DNA of 64,000 nt from Sternotherus odoratus (Eukaryota; Chordata; Testudines; Kinosternidae), in contig JAVMKO010000003.1 of assembly GCA_032164245.1 (NCBI GenBank), positions 35,339,390-35,403,389 on the forward strand. Reading direction: 5' to 3'. The translations under genes were made by a program, and so were the position numbers. The notes under the pieces were generated by a model. It did not search any database. It was not told the DNA's origin and was given only the letters and a program-made list of their open reading frames with translations. Below, piece by piece: positions 34,025-45,100 of the stretch. The stretch's first letter is position 1. Each line of letters starts with the position of its first letter.

Positions 34025-35045
34025 CTTACGCCCACAAACCAAAGTGACAGTTTCTGATGCTCTTTTATTTCTCCTCTGCCGTGCAGACTGCAAGGAGAGA
34101 CTCTGATCCATGGAAAGAGTACTACTGTTGCCCTTACATATAGTCACTGTGTCCCAGTCACTGTGTTTCTGGTGGTCTAACTCTGCTTTTATTATAATGC
34201 TAACAATTCAGGTTCTCTATTGCATCTACTGTCACTAGGTGTCCAAAATTATTTTTGTAATTTTCCAAAATCGTGCAATGGCTCTCTGGAATATTCTTTG
34301 TTTAACTTCCTGACTACTATTCTGACTGTTAATAGATTGTTCCTCTGGAAATTAGTGTGAATTTAGGCTACACTTTTATAAAAAACATAGTTATTAACTT
34401 AAACATGTGTAGTTTTTTGTGCCCCTCAACACTTTTCACACTATTAAAGACATTAAACAGAGGCTGATATATTACTAATCCAGGGACACAAATGGAAGAA
34501 TGTTCACAGATACTAGTGTGTGTATTTAAGAAAATGTGTTTAAATTACTGAAAAGGGACACCAGGACTGTAGTGGAAGCTAATAGGTATTTTTATTGCCT
34601 TTGTCACACCAAATACCGCAAAAACATAAAAGACTTCCTCCTCTTCCTGTTGATGCTCTGTCAGTGATGTCACTCACACTCCACTAAAACTTTCCAGTGA
34701 TATGTACTTACGGAATACTCATGGAATTTATATTCCTGACCTCAGGTAAACATCCTGTTTGGAATATACACATATTTTGGCTACTTAGTTGTACAGAATT
34801 CAGGCGCTAAGGAAATATATTTGTAAACATAGTTCATTGTTGATCTAGAAACATGTTTTAAAGTACAGAGGGAAAAAATTGAAAATATAGACAGTGTGCT
34901 TATGTACCTCCAGAAATCTGTTTTGAGAGACACACATATATTTTGATATTATTCAAAAGCAACTACAGTAGAAATTAGGGAACTGGATCTATAGATGACT
35001 GCATAGCTAACAAATTCCTCTTTTTTTTTTTTTTTTGAATATGTA
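34025..35045 (+). other. intron 3 DNA, nothing recognised
   Basis: AT-rich with no gene. A poly-T run is at 35021-35036. Confidence 0.5.
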
Positions 35046-35049
35046 TTTC

Positions 35050-37010
35050 TAATGGTATCAAACAAAGAAGCTCCCTACATTCATCTGCTATGGCACAGGA
35101 TTGTTCAAAAAAGGTGAAAACCTTTGCCTTATATTATGTCATACCCTCCCTTTGAAAGATTGGCTTGCAGCTTGTGATTTAAAGGACAGGCAGTTCCATA
35201 TTTCCTTTTGTTCTTATTGCAAATACTGTAGTTTCATAGTGGGAGAACTGCTTCCAGTACAGAATCTTTCCATTTGGACTTTATGCTGCTCCCATAGTAG
35301 TCTCAAAATGTCTATCAGCAGTGGCAGCTCACCTAAGAAGAGAGGGAATTCTTGTAATCCCTTATTTGGAGGATTGGCTAATAAAAGTGTCATTAAAGGA
35401 ACATCTTTGTAAAACTGTCCTCTGCACATGTACTCTCTTCAGAAGTATGGTTTCATGATAAACCCTAAGAAATCACTCTGACAAATCAGTTAGCAAATCT
35501 TAACTCTGTTAGACTCTGAGGTAAGCAGAGTGCTTCTTCCTCCAGAAAGGTTTCTGAATGTAAAATCAGCAGTAGAAACTTGGGAGACTCAAAGGGTAAT
35601 GTTCTGTCTCAGGTTGATGGGACTCTTAACTTCAACATTCGCATGTCTCAAAATAAGAACTTTACAGCACTGGCTGTCAGCCAATTATAGACAAAGTACA
35701 GACAGATGAATCAAAAGCTTTCAGTTCCGTAGAAAGTGCTTATATCTCTAGATTAGCAGGCTCAAGCTTATGATGTCCTCAAAGGGGTATTGTTCAGTCT
35801 TCTACCATCCATAACTGACACTGAATATGCATCCAACATAGAATGGTATGCTCACTGCTGCAGGTTCACAGCCCAGGGACATTGGAATCCATTCTCTCCC
35901 CCCATCTCCCCAAGACAACATTACATTAAATTACATTAAAACCTACAAGAGCTCAGAGCAATTTGTTGGGCATTTTAAAACGTTCTAACCTCATGTCCAG
36001 CACGAAGCTGTTCAGCAGCTTATGGACAGCATCTGTAATATTTTATATAAATAAGCTGGAAGGTGCCCATTCTTAATTTTGCAGTGAGGCAATGAGAATG
36101 GTGCCCTCTCCACAACATGTGGCTATGCATCTAATGGGGGGGGGGGGGGGGAAGCAGTCTGGAAAACCAGCTAAGCAGAATCATGATTGCCACCCATGAG
36201 CGGTCACTGAAAACTTCAGTGTTACAGGGAATCTTCTCATGCTAGGGACACCCATAGACAGACTTCTTCACAATGAAAGAAAATGCAAAATGTCAGAAGT
36301 TTTGTTCAAGAGCAGAGACAGACAGACATTCAATTTCAAATGTGTTCCTCATATCATGCCTCTCCTCCTATTATGTCTAACAACAGTTTTAGGGGAGACA
36401 TAAAGAAGATAATTTTAATAATGTTTATTTGGCTCAAGCAGCCATTGTTCACAGATCTACTGCACAAAATGCTGCCTGTCATTCCAGATTTTTTACTCAA
36501 CAGGATGGTCAAGTTTGCCATTCAGACACAAACTCTGTTCACCTTATTTAGTTTACTAATGGAACTGAATTTATTGCCTATCTTGTTCTATTTCTGTTCA
36601 GGATATATTAGTGAGCTCTGGAAAACATTACATTTTAAAATGGAAAATGTTCACAACTTGGGCCGAGGATGACGACAATCCATTTTACGGGTTCAATCTA
36701 ATGTATACCTGAGTATTTCCTCCAGCTCAAAATAGCAGACCTATCACTCTCTTCAATTTAAGTTTTATTTATTAGCCTTATCCGCCTTTCATTCTCTCAA
36801 TGCTGATAAATTGGTGTTTGTTTGCTAATGAGACATTTGCCATCCTATTGAAAATCCAGCATCCTCTTGGGACCTTAATGTAGTTTTCACATATTTAATG
36901 GAACATCTATTTGAGACTAAAAGAATGTTCTTTACTTATGTGTTTAAATCTCTCAAAGATTTTTATTTTAAGAAATCAATGCAAATAGTCTGGTATAGTA
37001 CTTAGAAAAA
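35050..37010 (+). mobile_element. DIRS-like retroelement remnant (RT, RNaseH, YR regions)
   Basis: A series of blocks in + orientation follows the order of DIRS pol. Near 35370 GGLANKSVIKG stands where the family has a 'DDWLIKG'-type string after the RT active site. At 35440 KYGFMINPKKS follows. Near 36020-36080 VIFYINKLEGAHS and EAMRM resemble the RNaseH end. At 36370-36500 LIMFIWLKQPLFTDLLHKML corresponds to the 'P.WP.Q.WF..LL' block. At 36780-36910 there is an 'FH...ASSWDLNVVFTYLMEHLFET'-type start of the tyrosine recombinase. There are many stops and shifts, and no intact frame beyond 129 codons (36283-36672). Family assignment is from memory of the motif order. Confidence 0.6.
36138..36152. 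repeat. poly-G run
   Basis: A mononucleotide G tract of about 15 bases inside the DIRS-like remnant. Confidence 0.85.
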
Positions 37011-38040
37011 GCAGTAAATGTGCAGCAATGATGAAAAGATGATTTGGTAAAACAACAGATTGTAATTCTGAACATGGAAAAAATATTGTAATTTATAATA
37101 ATGAGAATTTATTTTTAAGAGGCAAGTTTTATTTATATCCTCTTTTGTCTTTTTTGCTTTAGTTGTTTCTCTCTTTTCAAACTTAATAGTGCAATTAGCC
37201 TCTCAGTTTTAAAGTGTTAATAATAAAATGTCTGGAACAAGTTATAAAACTAATCTTTTCCAGGAAATGGTTTAGTTTTTCATAAGGTTTCCCAGTGAAA
37301 ATGCTATTATTGTGAAGACTCTTTTGCCTTCTAAAACAAGTAGTTATTTTAATTTAGCGGAGTCTCCTCAGTAGCTAACTTTTTCTTTGCAATTACCAGA
37401 CTTTCTTTTATTTGTGTAAGTGTATAATGGTGTGATATGATCAGTACTACTTGTTACTACATACGCACATACATACATATGAGCATACATGTATCTACAA
37501 CACGATACCTATTACATGTTTCTTCAGTATTTGTCTTGTGTTGCTATTTACAGCAAGGCACCCAGATTTGAAAATTCTGATCTGCAAATACTTATGCAAA
37601 TGGATAACTTTACTCACGTGAGGAGTCCCACTAATCTCAGTGGTCCTACTTGCATTAATAAAATTACTTGGGTGTATTTGTAGGAATAGACCCTCGTGTC
37701 AGTTCCAGTGTTGTCTTCTGATTCAGTAACATTACTAAACGAGACAGGTCAGGTGATTTCTAATTATTTGTGTGGACATTATGATCTGCATGTATAACAC
37801 TTCTCCTTATACGTAACTTTGTTGAAGAGTATGCATTGCTTATGCAAATGTAAAATAGTGTGTCTTTCATCCTGAGAGAGAATGTTCTCTACTATGCAGG
37901 CTGCTAATTTTATCTCAGTAGATGCTTCTAATGACCTGTCACCATAATATCTAAAATTGTATCCAAACATTTGTTTTTTCATCAAATGTAGTATATGATA
38001 AATACTAAATACTTTTCATTTTTAAATTTTTATATCCTAG
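37011..38040 (+). other. intron 3, last kilobase
   Basis: AT-rich. 37560-37690 ('aaatggataactttactcacgtgaggagtcccactaatctcagtgg') is a scrap of a common sauropsid interspersed repeat, also seen in part at 16655-16770. No gene. Confidence 0.5.
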
Positions 38041-38130
38041 CATGGAGGAATCTATGTAAAACGAAGTGCCAAATTTAATGAAAAAGAAATGAGAAACAAA
38101 CTGCAGGCCCAGGTGAAAGCTGAGACTCCA
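38041..38130 (+). CDS. AGPAT5: AGPAT5 coding exon 4 (residues 136-165)
   Basis: The acceptor is tatatcctag|catgga and the donor actcca|gtaaga. It reads HGGIYVKRSAKFNEKEMRNK, then LQAQVKAETP: 30 codons, phase 0 at both ends. It includes the GxxxxxR-like segment (GGIYVKR) that in acyltransferases lines the phosphate/glycerol site (motif II). Identity with the known vertebrate protein is very high up to the variable LQAQVKAE stretch. Confidence 0.96.
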
Positions 38131-38869
38131 GTAAGATTTCCCTTTTTTCCTCTTTATTTTATTATTATTATTAAATAATCAGTCTTTGTAACTGGAAATG
38201 ACTGCATCAGAGGAATTAGAAATAACTAATATTTATAAATTACAAGACAAGCAACCATGTGTATGTTTTCTTTATGTATTTTCACTGATTATTTTTGATA
38301 ATTAAGACTTCTAGTTAGTCACTGCAAGCTTTGTCTCTAAAGTCTATATTATGTAGGAAAAATTAAGTGTGTCAAACTTTACTTCTCCAGTAAACCTTAG
38401 AGCTACCATTACAGCAGCTGAATTTCTTTCCAGAAACAGCCAATTTTACTGTTCCCTATATTTTAAAATAGCATCTTGCCTACTGTAGTAATGCCTGTCA
38501 GACTGATTTTTTTTTAACTGTATATCAAATTAGTTTGGCCTTTTGAAAGTCAAGAAACATTCTTACAAAATGTTAATCAGTTATTAGGATGGTTAATCAT
38601 TTTTAATGTAAGTGACATTTTAAAACTGAGTAAATTTGTCTGCTACAGGGAAAATCTCTTGATAATTTTCTATTTTAAAGAACAACTGTAACTGCCAAGT
38701 GACTTTTCTCATGACTCCCTCTATGGTCCGTGGTTTAGTGGTTGGAATCACTATGTTTTATTTGTATTAGTTACTGTACATTAATATGTTGTGTTTTCCC
38801 CCATGTTGGCTTGGTGCATTATAACCCTCTTGGTAACACTTGGAATATCTCAGTTGATCAGCTATGCTT

Positions 38870-39980
38870 TAAATTATATGAAAAAGGAATCCTACAAAAA
38901 GTGGAAACATGGACAAATTGCTAAGGATGAGTACAAAAGAATAGCACAAGTGTGTAGGGACAAAATCAAAAAGCCTAAAACACAAAATGGGTTAGACCTA
39001 TCAAGGGACATAGAAGACATTAAGAAGAGGTTCTATAGGTACAGTAGGAGCAAGAGAAAGACAAAGGAAAGTGTAAGTCCTCTACTTAGCGGGGCAGGAG
39101 AGCTAATGATGGATGACATCAAGAAGTATGAGGTGTTTAATGTTTATTTTGCTTCAGTCTTCACTAAAATGGTTAATTGTGTCCAGATACCTAACACAAT
39201 TAACATTAACAACTTGGGGAAAGGACCACAACCCAGAATAAGGAATGTACAGGTTAAAGAATATTTAGGTAAATTAAGCCTGGTCTGCACTTAAAAGTTA
39301 GGTCAACATAGCTGCATTCAGTCAGGAATGTGAAAAACCTACACCCCGATCGCAGTAGCTATGCTAACCGGACCCCTAGGATAGTCACAGTTATGTCAAT
39401 GGAAGAATGCTTCTGTCGACATAGCTACCATCGTTTAGGAAGATGATGTTTGTACACTGATTGCGAAGATCCCTGCCACTGATGTAGGCTGCATCTACTA
39501 CTCTAACAGAGTTTTGCGGTCATAGCTACAGCGATGTGGCTGTGCTGGTGTAGTCTCTGTAATGTAGGCGTATTTCCAAAAGTATTCAAGTTGATGGAAT
39601 TCCCCTTTGCTTCAGCTAGTGCCTTAAGTACCCAATCTCAGAATTACTAGCTATTATCTTTGAGAAGTCATGGAGGATGGGTGAAGTTCCATAGGATTGG
39701 AAAAGAACAAACATATTACCTGTCTTTAAAGAGAGGAATAAGAGGACTCAGAGAATTATAGACTAGTTTGCGTAACTTCGGTTCCTGGAAGGATACTGGA
39801 ACAAATTAATAAACAATCCGTTGGTAAGGTTAATAGGGTTATAAGTAATAGCCAACGTGGATTTGTCAAGAACAGATCATGCCAAACCAATCTAATTTTT
39901 TTTCTTGACGGAGTTACTGGCCTACTGGATAGGGGCGAAGCAATAGACATGATATATCTTGATTTTAATAAGGCGTTAGT
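38870..39980 (+). mobile_element. CR1 LINE ORF2 fragment, split by a MITE
   Basis: The frame at 38791-39294 reads the pre-RT linker and RT start of CR1: SYKKWKHGQIAKDEYKRIAQ, VCRDKIKKPKTQNGLDL, VSPLLSGAGELMMDDIKKYEVFN. After an insertion at about 39286-39566, RT sequence resumes ('ggaggatgggtgaagttccat', 'gattggaaaagaacaaacat', then NSQRGFVKNRSCQTNL-type coding near 39850-39900). It stops near 39980 after 'gatatatcttgattttaataaggcgtt', which encodes the YLDFNKA-type RT motif. Confidence 0.85.
39286..39566. mobile_element. MITE inserted in CR1 (GCCTGGTCTGCACT end)
   Basis: The left end is gcctggtctgcacttaaaagttaggtcaacatagctgc, a sequence I recognise as the start of an abundant turtle 'gcctggtctacact' element. 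The right end is less clear (gctggtgtagtctctgtaatg). It interrupts the CR1 frame at 39285, with RT sequence resuming near 39590, so it is younger than the CR1. No coding sequence. Confidence 0.65.
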
Positions 39981-40166
39981 AATCCATCTCTTTAGTAATC
40001 CATCAGAGATTAGTAGTATTTCTGAAATGTCTTAACATTTTGTACATTTAGCAGTGAACACAGTAGCAAATGTGTTAATCAACACTGCCTAGTCTATTGA
40101 GGTGAATATAAAATAGAAATAATTACTGAATACTTTTATGTCATGGTGGCATGTCTTAAACCTTTA

Positions 40167-40456
40167 GGGCTGGTCTACCCTGGTGGGGGAGGAGGGGAAT
40201 CAATCTAAGTTACGCAACTTCAGCTATGTGAATAACTTAGCTGCCTTCGAGGTTCTTAGATCTATGTACCACAGTGTCTTCACCGCGGTAGGTCAACTGC
40301 TGACACTCCCCATTGAGTCTGCCTATGCTTCTCGCTCCAGTGGAGTATCGGAGTCGACAGGAGAGTACTCGGTGGTCGATTTATCACGTCTTCGCTAGAC
40401 ACGATAAATCGATCCCCGCCAGATGGATAGCTCTGGAGGTAAGTGTAGACATGCCC
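40167..40456. mobile_element. foldback MITE, family A-like copy 3
   Basis: Ends gggctggtctacc and gtgtagacatgccc. The interior has 'acgcaacttcagctatgtgaataacttagctg', 'gatttatcacgtcttcgctagacacgataaatc' (a hairpin near 40378-40411) and 'gatccccgcc'. It is related to the copies at 12322, 16313 and 57671 by its ends and by 'aacttcagc' and 'gataaatcgat'. It is non-coding. Confidence 0.7.
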
Positions 40457-40552
40457 AGAGTATGAGTAGCCTGTCTCATTTGAAGTATTCTTACGCTATG
40501 AAAACAGATTCTGAAAAAATAAACAGTCAAAAACAGTCTAGATACAGGCTCA

Positions 40553-40672
40553 GAGAGGTAGCCATGTTAGTCTGGAATCATGGAAGTGACAAAGAGTGCT
40601 GTGGCACCTTAAAGACTAACTAAAGTATTGAAGCATAAGCTTTCATGGGCTAATACCCACTTCCAGTTACAG
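40553..40672 (+). repeat. SINE-like repeat (single copy of the 11750 unit)
   Basis: 'cagagaggtagccatgttagtctgg' is followed by 'gctgtggcaccttaaagactaac', 'aaagtattgaagcataagctttcatgggctaatacccactt'. The same unit appears head-to-head at 11750-11930. It is short, non-coding and very common in turtles from memory. Confidence 0.75.
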
Positions 40673-41371
40673 GCTGGATTACTGTAATGTTCTCTACATG
40701 GCATGACTCTTGAAGTTCACTCAAAAGTTATGGCTGGTGTGTTACTCGATTGCTTATTTATTGATTGATGATAGTCACAGAGAGATTTGCTTTGGTGCTC
40801 CAATTGATTTGCTGTCTCTCTATTCACTTCTGAGATCTTTTTATTGGTATAAAGCAGGAGTTCTCAACCTTTTGGGGCTAAGAATCCATTTGTAAACTGT
40901 AGTGAACTGTCACACCCCACAGACAACCTGCTCTTCCCCAATTACTCCAGCCATGACAAAGGCTAATGCAAACCTAGGATGCATGAGGTGATGTATTTCC
41001 AGTAGAGAAAGGGAAGCGTTGTTACTGTTATACAAGGCACTGGTGAGACCTCGTCTGGAATACTGTGTGCAATTCTGGTCTCCCATGTTTAAGAAAGATT
41101 AATTCCAACTGGAACAGATGCTACTAGGGCAGGGGTGGGCAAACTTTTTGACCTGAGGGCCACATCGGGGTTAAAACTGTATGGAGGGCTGGGTAGGGAA
41201 AACTGTCCCTCCCCAAACAGCCTGGCTTCCACCCTCTATCTGCCCCCTTCAGAACTCCCTACTCATCCAACCCCCCTGCTCCTTGTTCCCTGATCTCCCC
41301 TCCCGAGACCTCCTGCCCTTAACTTCCCCCTGGGATCCCACCCCCTATCAATCTCCCACCCCACCCGCCAT

Positions 41372-41515
41372 CCCTTAGAGGTTTTTACGGTCAGGCTTAT
41401 AAAGCCCTGGCTGAGATGATTTAGTTGGGGATTGGTCCTGCTTTGAGCAGGGGCTTGGACTACTTGATCTCCTGAGGTCCCTTCCAGCCCTGATATTCTA
41501 TGATTCTGTGATTCC
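41372..41515 (+). mobile_element. CR1 3' tail nested in the hAT-like element
   Basis: 'ttagaggtttttacggtcaggcttataaagccctggctgagatgatttagttggggattggtcctgctttgagcaggggcttggactacttgatctcctgaggtcccttccagccctgatattctatgattctgtgatt' is an almost consensus CR1 3' end, about 145 bp and 5'-truncated. It is likely one of the younger insertions in the window. The interval before it contains only hAT body. Confidence 0.9.
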
Positions 41516-41560
41516 CCTGACTGCCCCACCCACTTACAGGTCCCCTGGGACTCCCACACC

Positions 41561-41813
41561 CAGGGGTGGCTCTATGATTTTTGCCGCCCCAAGCGGAGCA
41601 GTGAGGAGGCCTTCGGCCGCATGCAGATTCGGTGGCGTTTCTGTGGGGGGTCTGCCAATCCCGGGGCTTCGACTTCCCCACTGCCGAAATGCTGCCGAAT
41701 TTCCGGGACTGCCACCCTGAAATCGACCGTATGCCCCTCCCACACACATCCCCGCATGGCGGCTTGCCGCCCCAGGCACACGCTTGCTGTGCTGGTGCCT
41801 GGAGCCACCCCTT
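41561..41813. mobile_element. TIR element (CAGGGGTGGCTC ends) nested in the hAT-like element
   Basis: The left end is caggggtggctctatgatttttgccgccccaag. The right end reads tggagccaccccttg, the reverse complement apart from one extra base. The interior contains 'gccgccccaagc', 'gcatggcggcttgccgccccaggcac' and similar self-complementary strings. A target duplication is not evident. Confidence 0.65.
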
Positions 41814-42835
41814 GTTTCCCATCCCCGGACTATCCCTTAGGACCGCCTGCCCCTTATCCAATCCTACTGCCCACACTATTACCATGCCACTCAGAGCAAC
41901 AGGAGCTCGCCGCCCCACCAGAGCCAGCCATGCTTCCTGGCAAGTGCAGCGGGCCAGAGGTGAGGCTGCGGGGGAAGGGGAGCGCAGGGGAGGGGGCCGG
42001 GCAGGATGGTCCCATGGGCTGAATGTGGCCACAGCCATAGTTTGCCCATCTCTGTACTAGGATAATCAGAGGAATGGATAACCTGGCTTATGAGAGGAAA
42101 TTTAAGAAATTTGGCTTCTTTAGCCTAACAAAAAGAAAGGCTAAAGGAGATATATGACTGCTCTCTATAAATACATCAGAAGGATAAATACCAGGGAGGG
42201 AGAGGTGTAACTTAAGTTCAGAGCTGGTGGTGGCACAAGAACAAATAGATATAAACTGTCCATCAACAAGTTTAGGCTTGAAATTACTTGAAGGATTCTA
42301 CCCATCAGAGAAGTGAAGTTCTGGAACAGCCTTCCAATGGGAGCAGTGGAGACAAAAAATCTAACTGGTTACGAGTCTGAGCTTGTTACATGTAAGGAGG
42401 GGGATGGTATGGTGAGGTTGCCTACAATGTCATATGGCCATCTGCATTTACTGTAGCAAATATCTCCACCAGCCAGAGATGGGACAGGAGACAAGGAAGG
42501 GTCTGAGTTACTACAGAAAATTGTTCCCTAGGTGTCGGGGTATAATTGATCACCACATTTGGAGTCTGGAAGCAATTTTCTCTTAGGTCCATTTGCCAGG
42601 AAACTGGAATTTTTTTGCCTTTTGCTGCATGGGACACAAGTTACTTGCTGGCTGGATTAGAGTAAATGGTGAATTCTGTAGAACTTGAAGTTTTTACCTC
42701 AGATTTGAAGACTTCACTAGTTCACAGGTTATGGTTCGCAGGAGTGGGTGGTTCAGGTACTGTGGCCTGCCATATGCAGGAGGTCAGACTTGATGATCAT
42801 GATGGTGCCTTCTGGCATTAAAGTCCAAGACTGAG

Positions 42836-44183
42836 ATGCTCCCTGACCCAATCTCAAAATGTTGATGGAGGGCATTGTTCTGAAACTTTTCTTAGTAGCA
42901 CTTACTCATGCAACTGTTCTTCGTGAACTTTTCAAGTGAAATTGAGACTTCCAGCATTTTTACAGTGGTGTAGGTGTGAACTTATCAGCGTAGCCAACAT
43001 AGAAAAGGATGTTCTGTTTTATAAACTTATTTCCAACCAAAGAAGAGAATGTAAGTTTACCAGACTGAAATAGAACTGTCAAGATTATACTTACTAAACC
43101 AAATGCTCGTGTCTGTTAAGATAAAGGAAGCAGTGCTACTGAGTCATTATTTCAGGGAAGACTCAAGTTTCCATTATCTACTCTGTCTGAGAATAGTTTA
43201 AATATAGATGGTGTAAATACCCTTTAATCTGCAATTACCATATTAAGACAAGAAAGTGATAGCTTTATGCACTTAACACACTGTTCATGAAGATACTTAG
43301 TAGTTCTGAAATCTAACATGACGTCTACAAGACATCAAATTGTGTTTTTGATGGAAGACCTTTCAGTCCTTATGTGCCAATGAATTTAAGCACAAGCATA
43401 GATATTGCTATATACTGTGACTTGACAAATAATGCCAGACATTCCAGAATAATAATTTATTAGTGAGGCTGCAGTCATGGAAGAAAAGCGGTGTGACAAC
43501 ATGCAAAAAATAAAACAAATCCTTTTATTTAGTTTCTAAAAAATCTTCTCTTATTCATTTCCTTAACTGTCAGGAAAAGGGTTGTTTGCAGATTGAGAGA
43601 GATGGGGGAATGTGTACTTGGGATCGCTTTATTATTTATCATTTTCACCTATAGTTTTAACAAAAGAATCAAAATGATTAATGTTTAGGCTTTCTGGAGT
43701 AAAGCCTGCTCCCATTAACAAAGAAACTTGAGAGTTCACAGCAGACAGGAATGGAGTTGAGGCAGAGCAGCTCTTAGTTTAGTGCAGCTTTTGATTACAT
43801 GTAGATATTTTTACTACCTCCTGTCCTGTGGTCCCCTTCATTTTTAATTCTTCCAAAAAATAACACTTGAGTAAAAAAAGGGGGAGGGGGGAAATTGCCT
43901 CCTAACTGCTTCTTGTATTAAACTGCTACAAAGATAAACTGCCCCTTCTTGTCACTGCTGCTCAGAGTGGTTTCATTCTTTCCAAATACCGTGTACCAGA
44001 AGAGATTTCTTTCAAGAGCTGGAATTTGATTTTTAGATGTATTTGAAATTCTCACAGTATGGGAAGCTAAATCTTCTTGCTACAATTTGGAGATAATGAA
44101 CTACTAAATTGACTTGTTTCAGGAAATTTCACTTTTGCTTGCTAAATTCGCATTGAAATGTATAGTCAACTGTGCCAGCATCA

Positions 44184-44185
<2 letters not shown>
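42836..44185 (+). other. intron 4 DNA, nothing recognised
   Basis: AT-rich. No reading frame of interest, no TIRs and no coding motif could be identified. Confidence 0.5.

Positions 44186-44186
<1 letters not shown>

Positions 44187-44217
<31 letters not shown>
44187..44217. repeat. (AT)n microsatellite
   Basis: About 15 AT units abutting the left end of the palindromic element. Confidence 0.92.
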
Positions 44218-44219
<2 letters not shown>

Positions 44220-44307
44220 GTATATACTCGAGTATAAGCCGAGTTTTTCAGCCCACTTTTTGGGCTGATAAAAGCCTCCTCGGCTTATACTCGAGACACC
44301 CCGGTAA

Positions 44308-44827
44308 AAAAAAAAAAAAAAAAGCCTCGCTCTCCCGTCCCCGCCGCGCGGGCGGGCTGCCGTGAGCGTCCCGGTTCCCCCCTCCCCGCCGCGGGCGGGC
44401 TCCCGGCAGGGACAGGACGGGTCGCGCCCGCAATGGCCGGGGCTCCCCCCGTGACAGGCCGCGGCACGGAGCCGCCGGGCCCAACCGCCCCGGGATCCTC
44501 CCGAGCCAGCCCTGCTACCGCGCAGCGGGGGCCGTTCCCCCCCCGGGGAGGGGTGAGTGCAGGGCCCGGCCCGGGTGGCGGGCTGGGGGGGGGGGGGGAA
44601 CGGCCCCCGCTGCGCGGTAGCAGGGCTGGCTCGGGAGGATCCCGGGGCGGTTGGGCCCGGCGGCTCCGTGCCGCGGCCTGTCACGGGGGGAGCCCCGGCC
44701 ATTGCGGGCGCGACCCGTCCTGTCCCTGCCGGGAGCCCGCCAGCGGCGGGGAGGGGGGAACCGGGACGCTCCCGGCAGCCCGCCCGCGCGGCGGGGACGG
44801 GAGAGCGAGGCTTTTTTTTTTTTTTTT
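44308..44827. repeat. near-perfect inverted repeat, arms about 230 bp, GC-rich
   Basis: The left arm 44308-44540 (poly-A, then agcctcgctctcccgtcccc...) is repeated as its reverse complement at 44593-44827 (...ggggacgggagagcgaggct, poly-T). The spacer is about 50 bp and the symmetry centre is near 44567. The two arms translate to the same peptide on opposite strands (MAGAPPVTGRGTEPPGPTAP from 44433 + and from 44702 -), which shows how similar they are. Differences seen are few, such as ccgtgagcgtcccgg against ccgggagcgtcccgg. A third, partial copy of the left arm lies at 45200-45280. Confidence 0.9.
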
Positions 44828-44884
44828 TGTCCGGCGGGGAGGGGAGGAACCGGGGCGCACATTTTTTTTTTGGTCCGGCGGGGA

Positions 44885-45100
44885 GGAGGGAACCTCGGCA
44901 GCCCGCCCGCGGCGGGGAAGGGGGAACCTCGGCAGGGGGAACCTCGGCAGGGGGGAACCTCGGCAGGGGGGAACCTCGGCAGCCCGCCCGCGGCGGGGAA
45001 GGGGGAACCTCGGCAGGGGGGAACCTCGGCAGCCCGCCCGCGGCGGGGAAGGGGGAACCTCGGCAGGGGGGACTCGGCAGGGGGAACCTCGGCAGGGGGG
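44885..45100. repeat. GGGGGAACCTCGGCA tandem repeat
   Basis: Short units 'gggggaacctcggcag' and longer ones 'cagcccgcccgcggcggggaagggggaacctcgg' alternate about ten times. The array is G-rich on one strand and could form quadruplexes. Confidence 0.85.

Larger units (their letters stand above)
41130..42054. mobile_element. hAT-like element (CAGGGGTGGGCAAAC ends), itself invaded
   Basis: Ends caggggtgggcaaac (41130) and gtttgcccatctctg (to 42054). The flanks tactaggg (41122-41129) and tactagga (42055-42062) match at 7 of 8 positions. The subterminal 'gacctgagggccacat' and 'catgggctgaatgtggcc' fit the hAT-like families at 7019 and 10184. The interior is C-rich (cctcccc-type). It contains a CR1 tail (41372-41515) and a second TIR element (41561-41813). 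Confidence 0.85.
40900..42835 (+). mobile_element. CR1-like LINE 3' region, interrupted by nested elements
   Basis: The left part, 40925-41129, has 'gctaatgcaaacctaggatgcatgagg' and 'acaaggcactggtgagacctcgtctggaatactgtgtgcaattctggtctcccatg'. The right part, 42055-42835, has 'ggaatggataacctggcttatgagagg', 'ttaggcttgaaattacttgaagg' and ends in 'ggaggtcagacttgatgatcatgatggtgccttctggcatta', a LINE tail of the L3/CR1 kind. A hAT-like element (41130-42054) separates the two halves. An eroded hAT-like left end (caggagttctcaaccttttgggg) precedes it at about 40856. Confidence 0.82.

Noticed and set aside
41181..42060. Several 70-190-codon frames on both strands
   Set aside because: They lie within the C-rich body of the hAT-like element and its nested insertions. 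Low-complexity and mutually overlapping.
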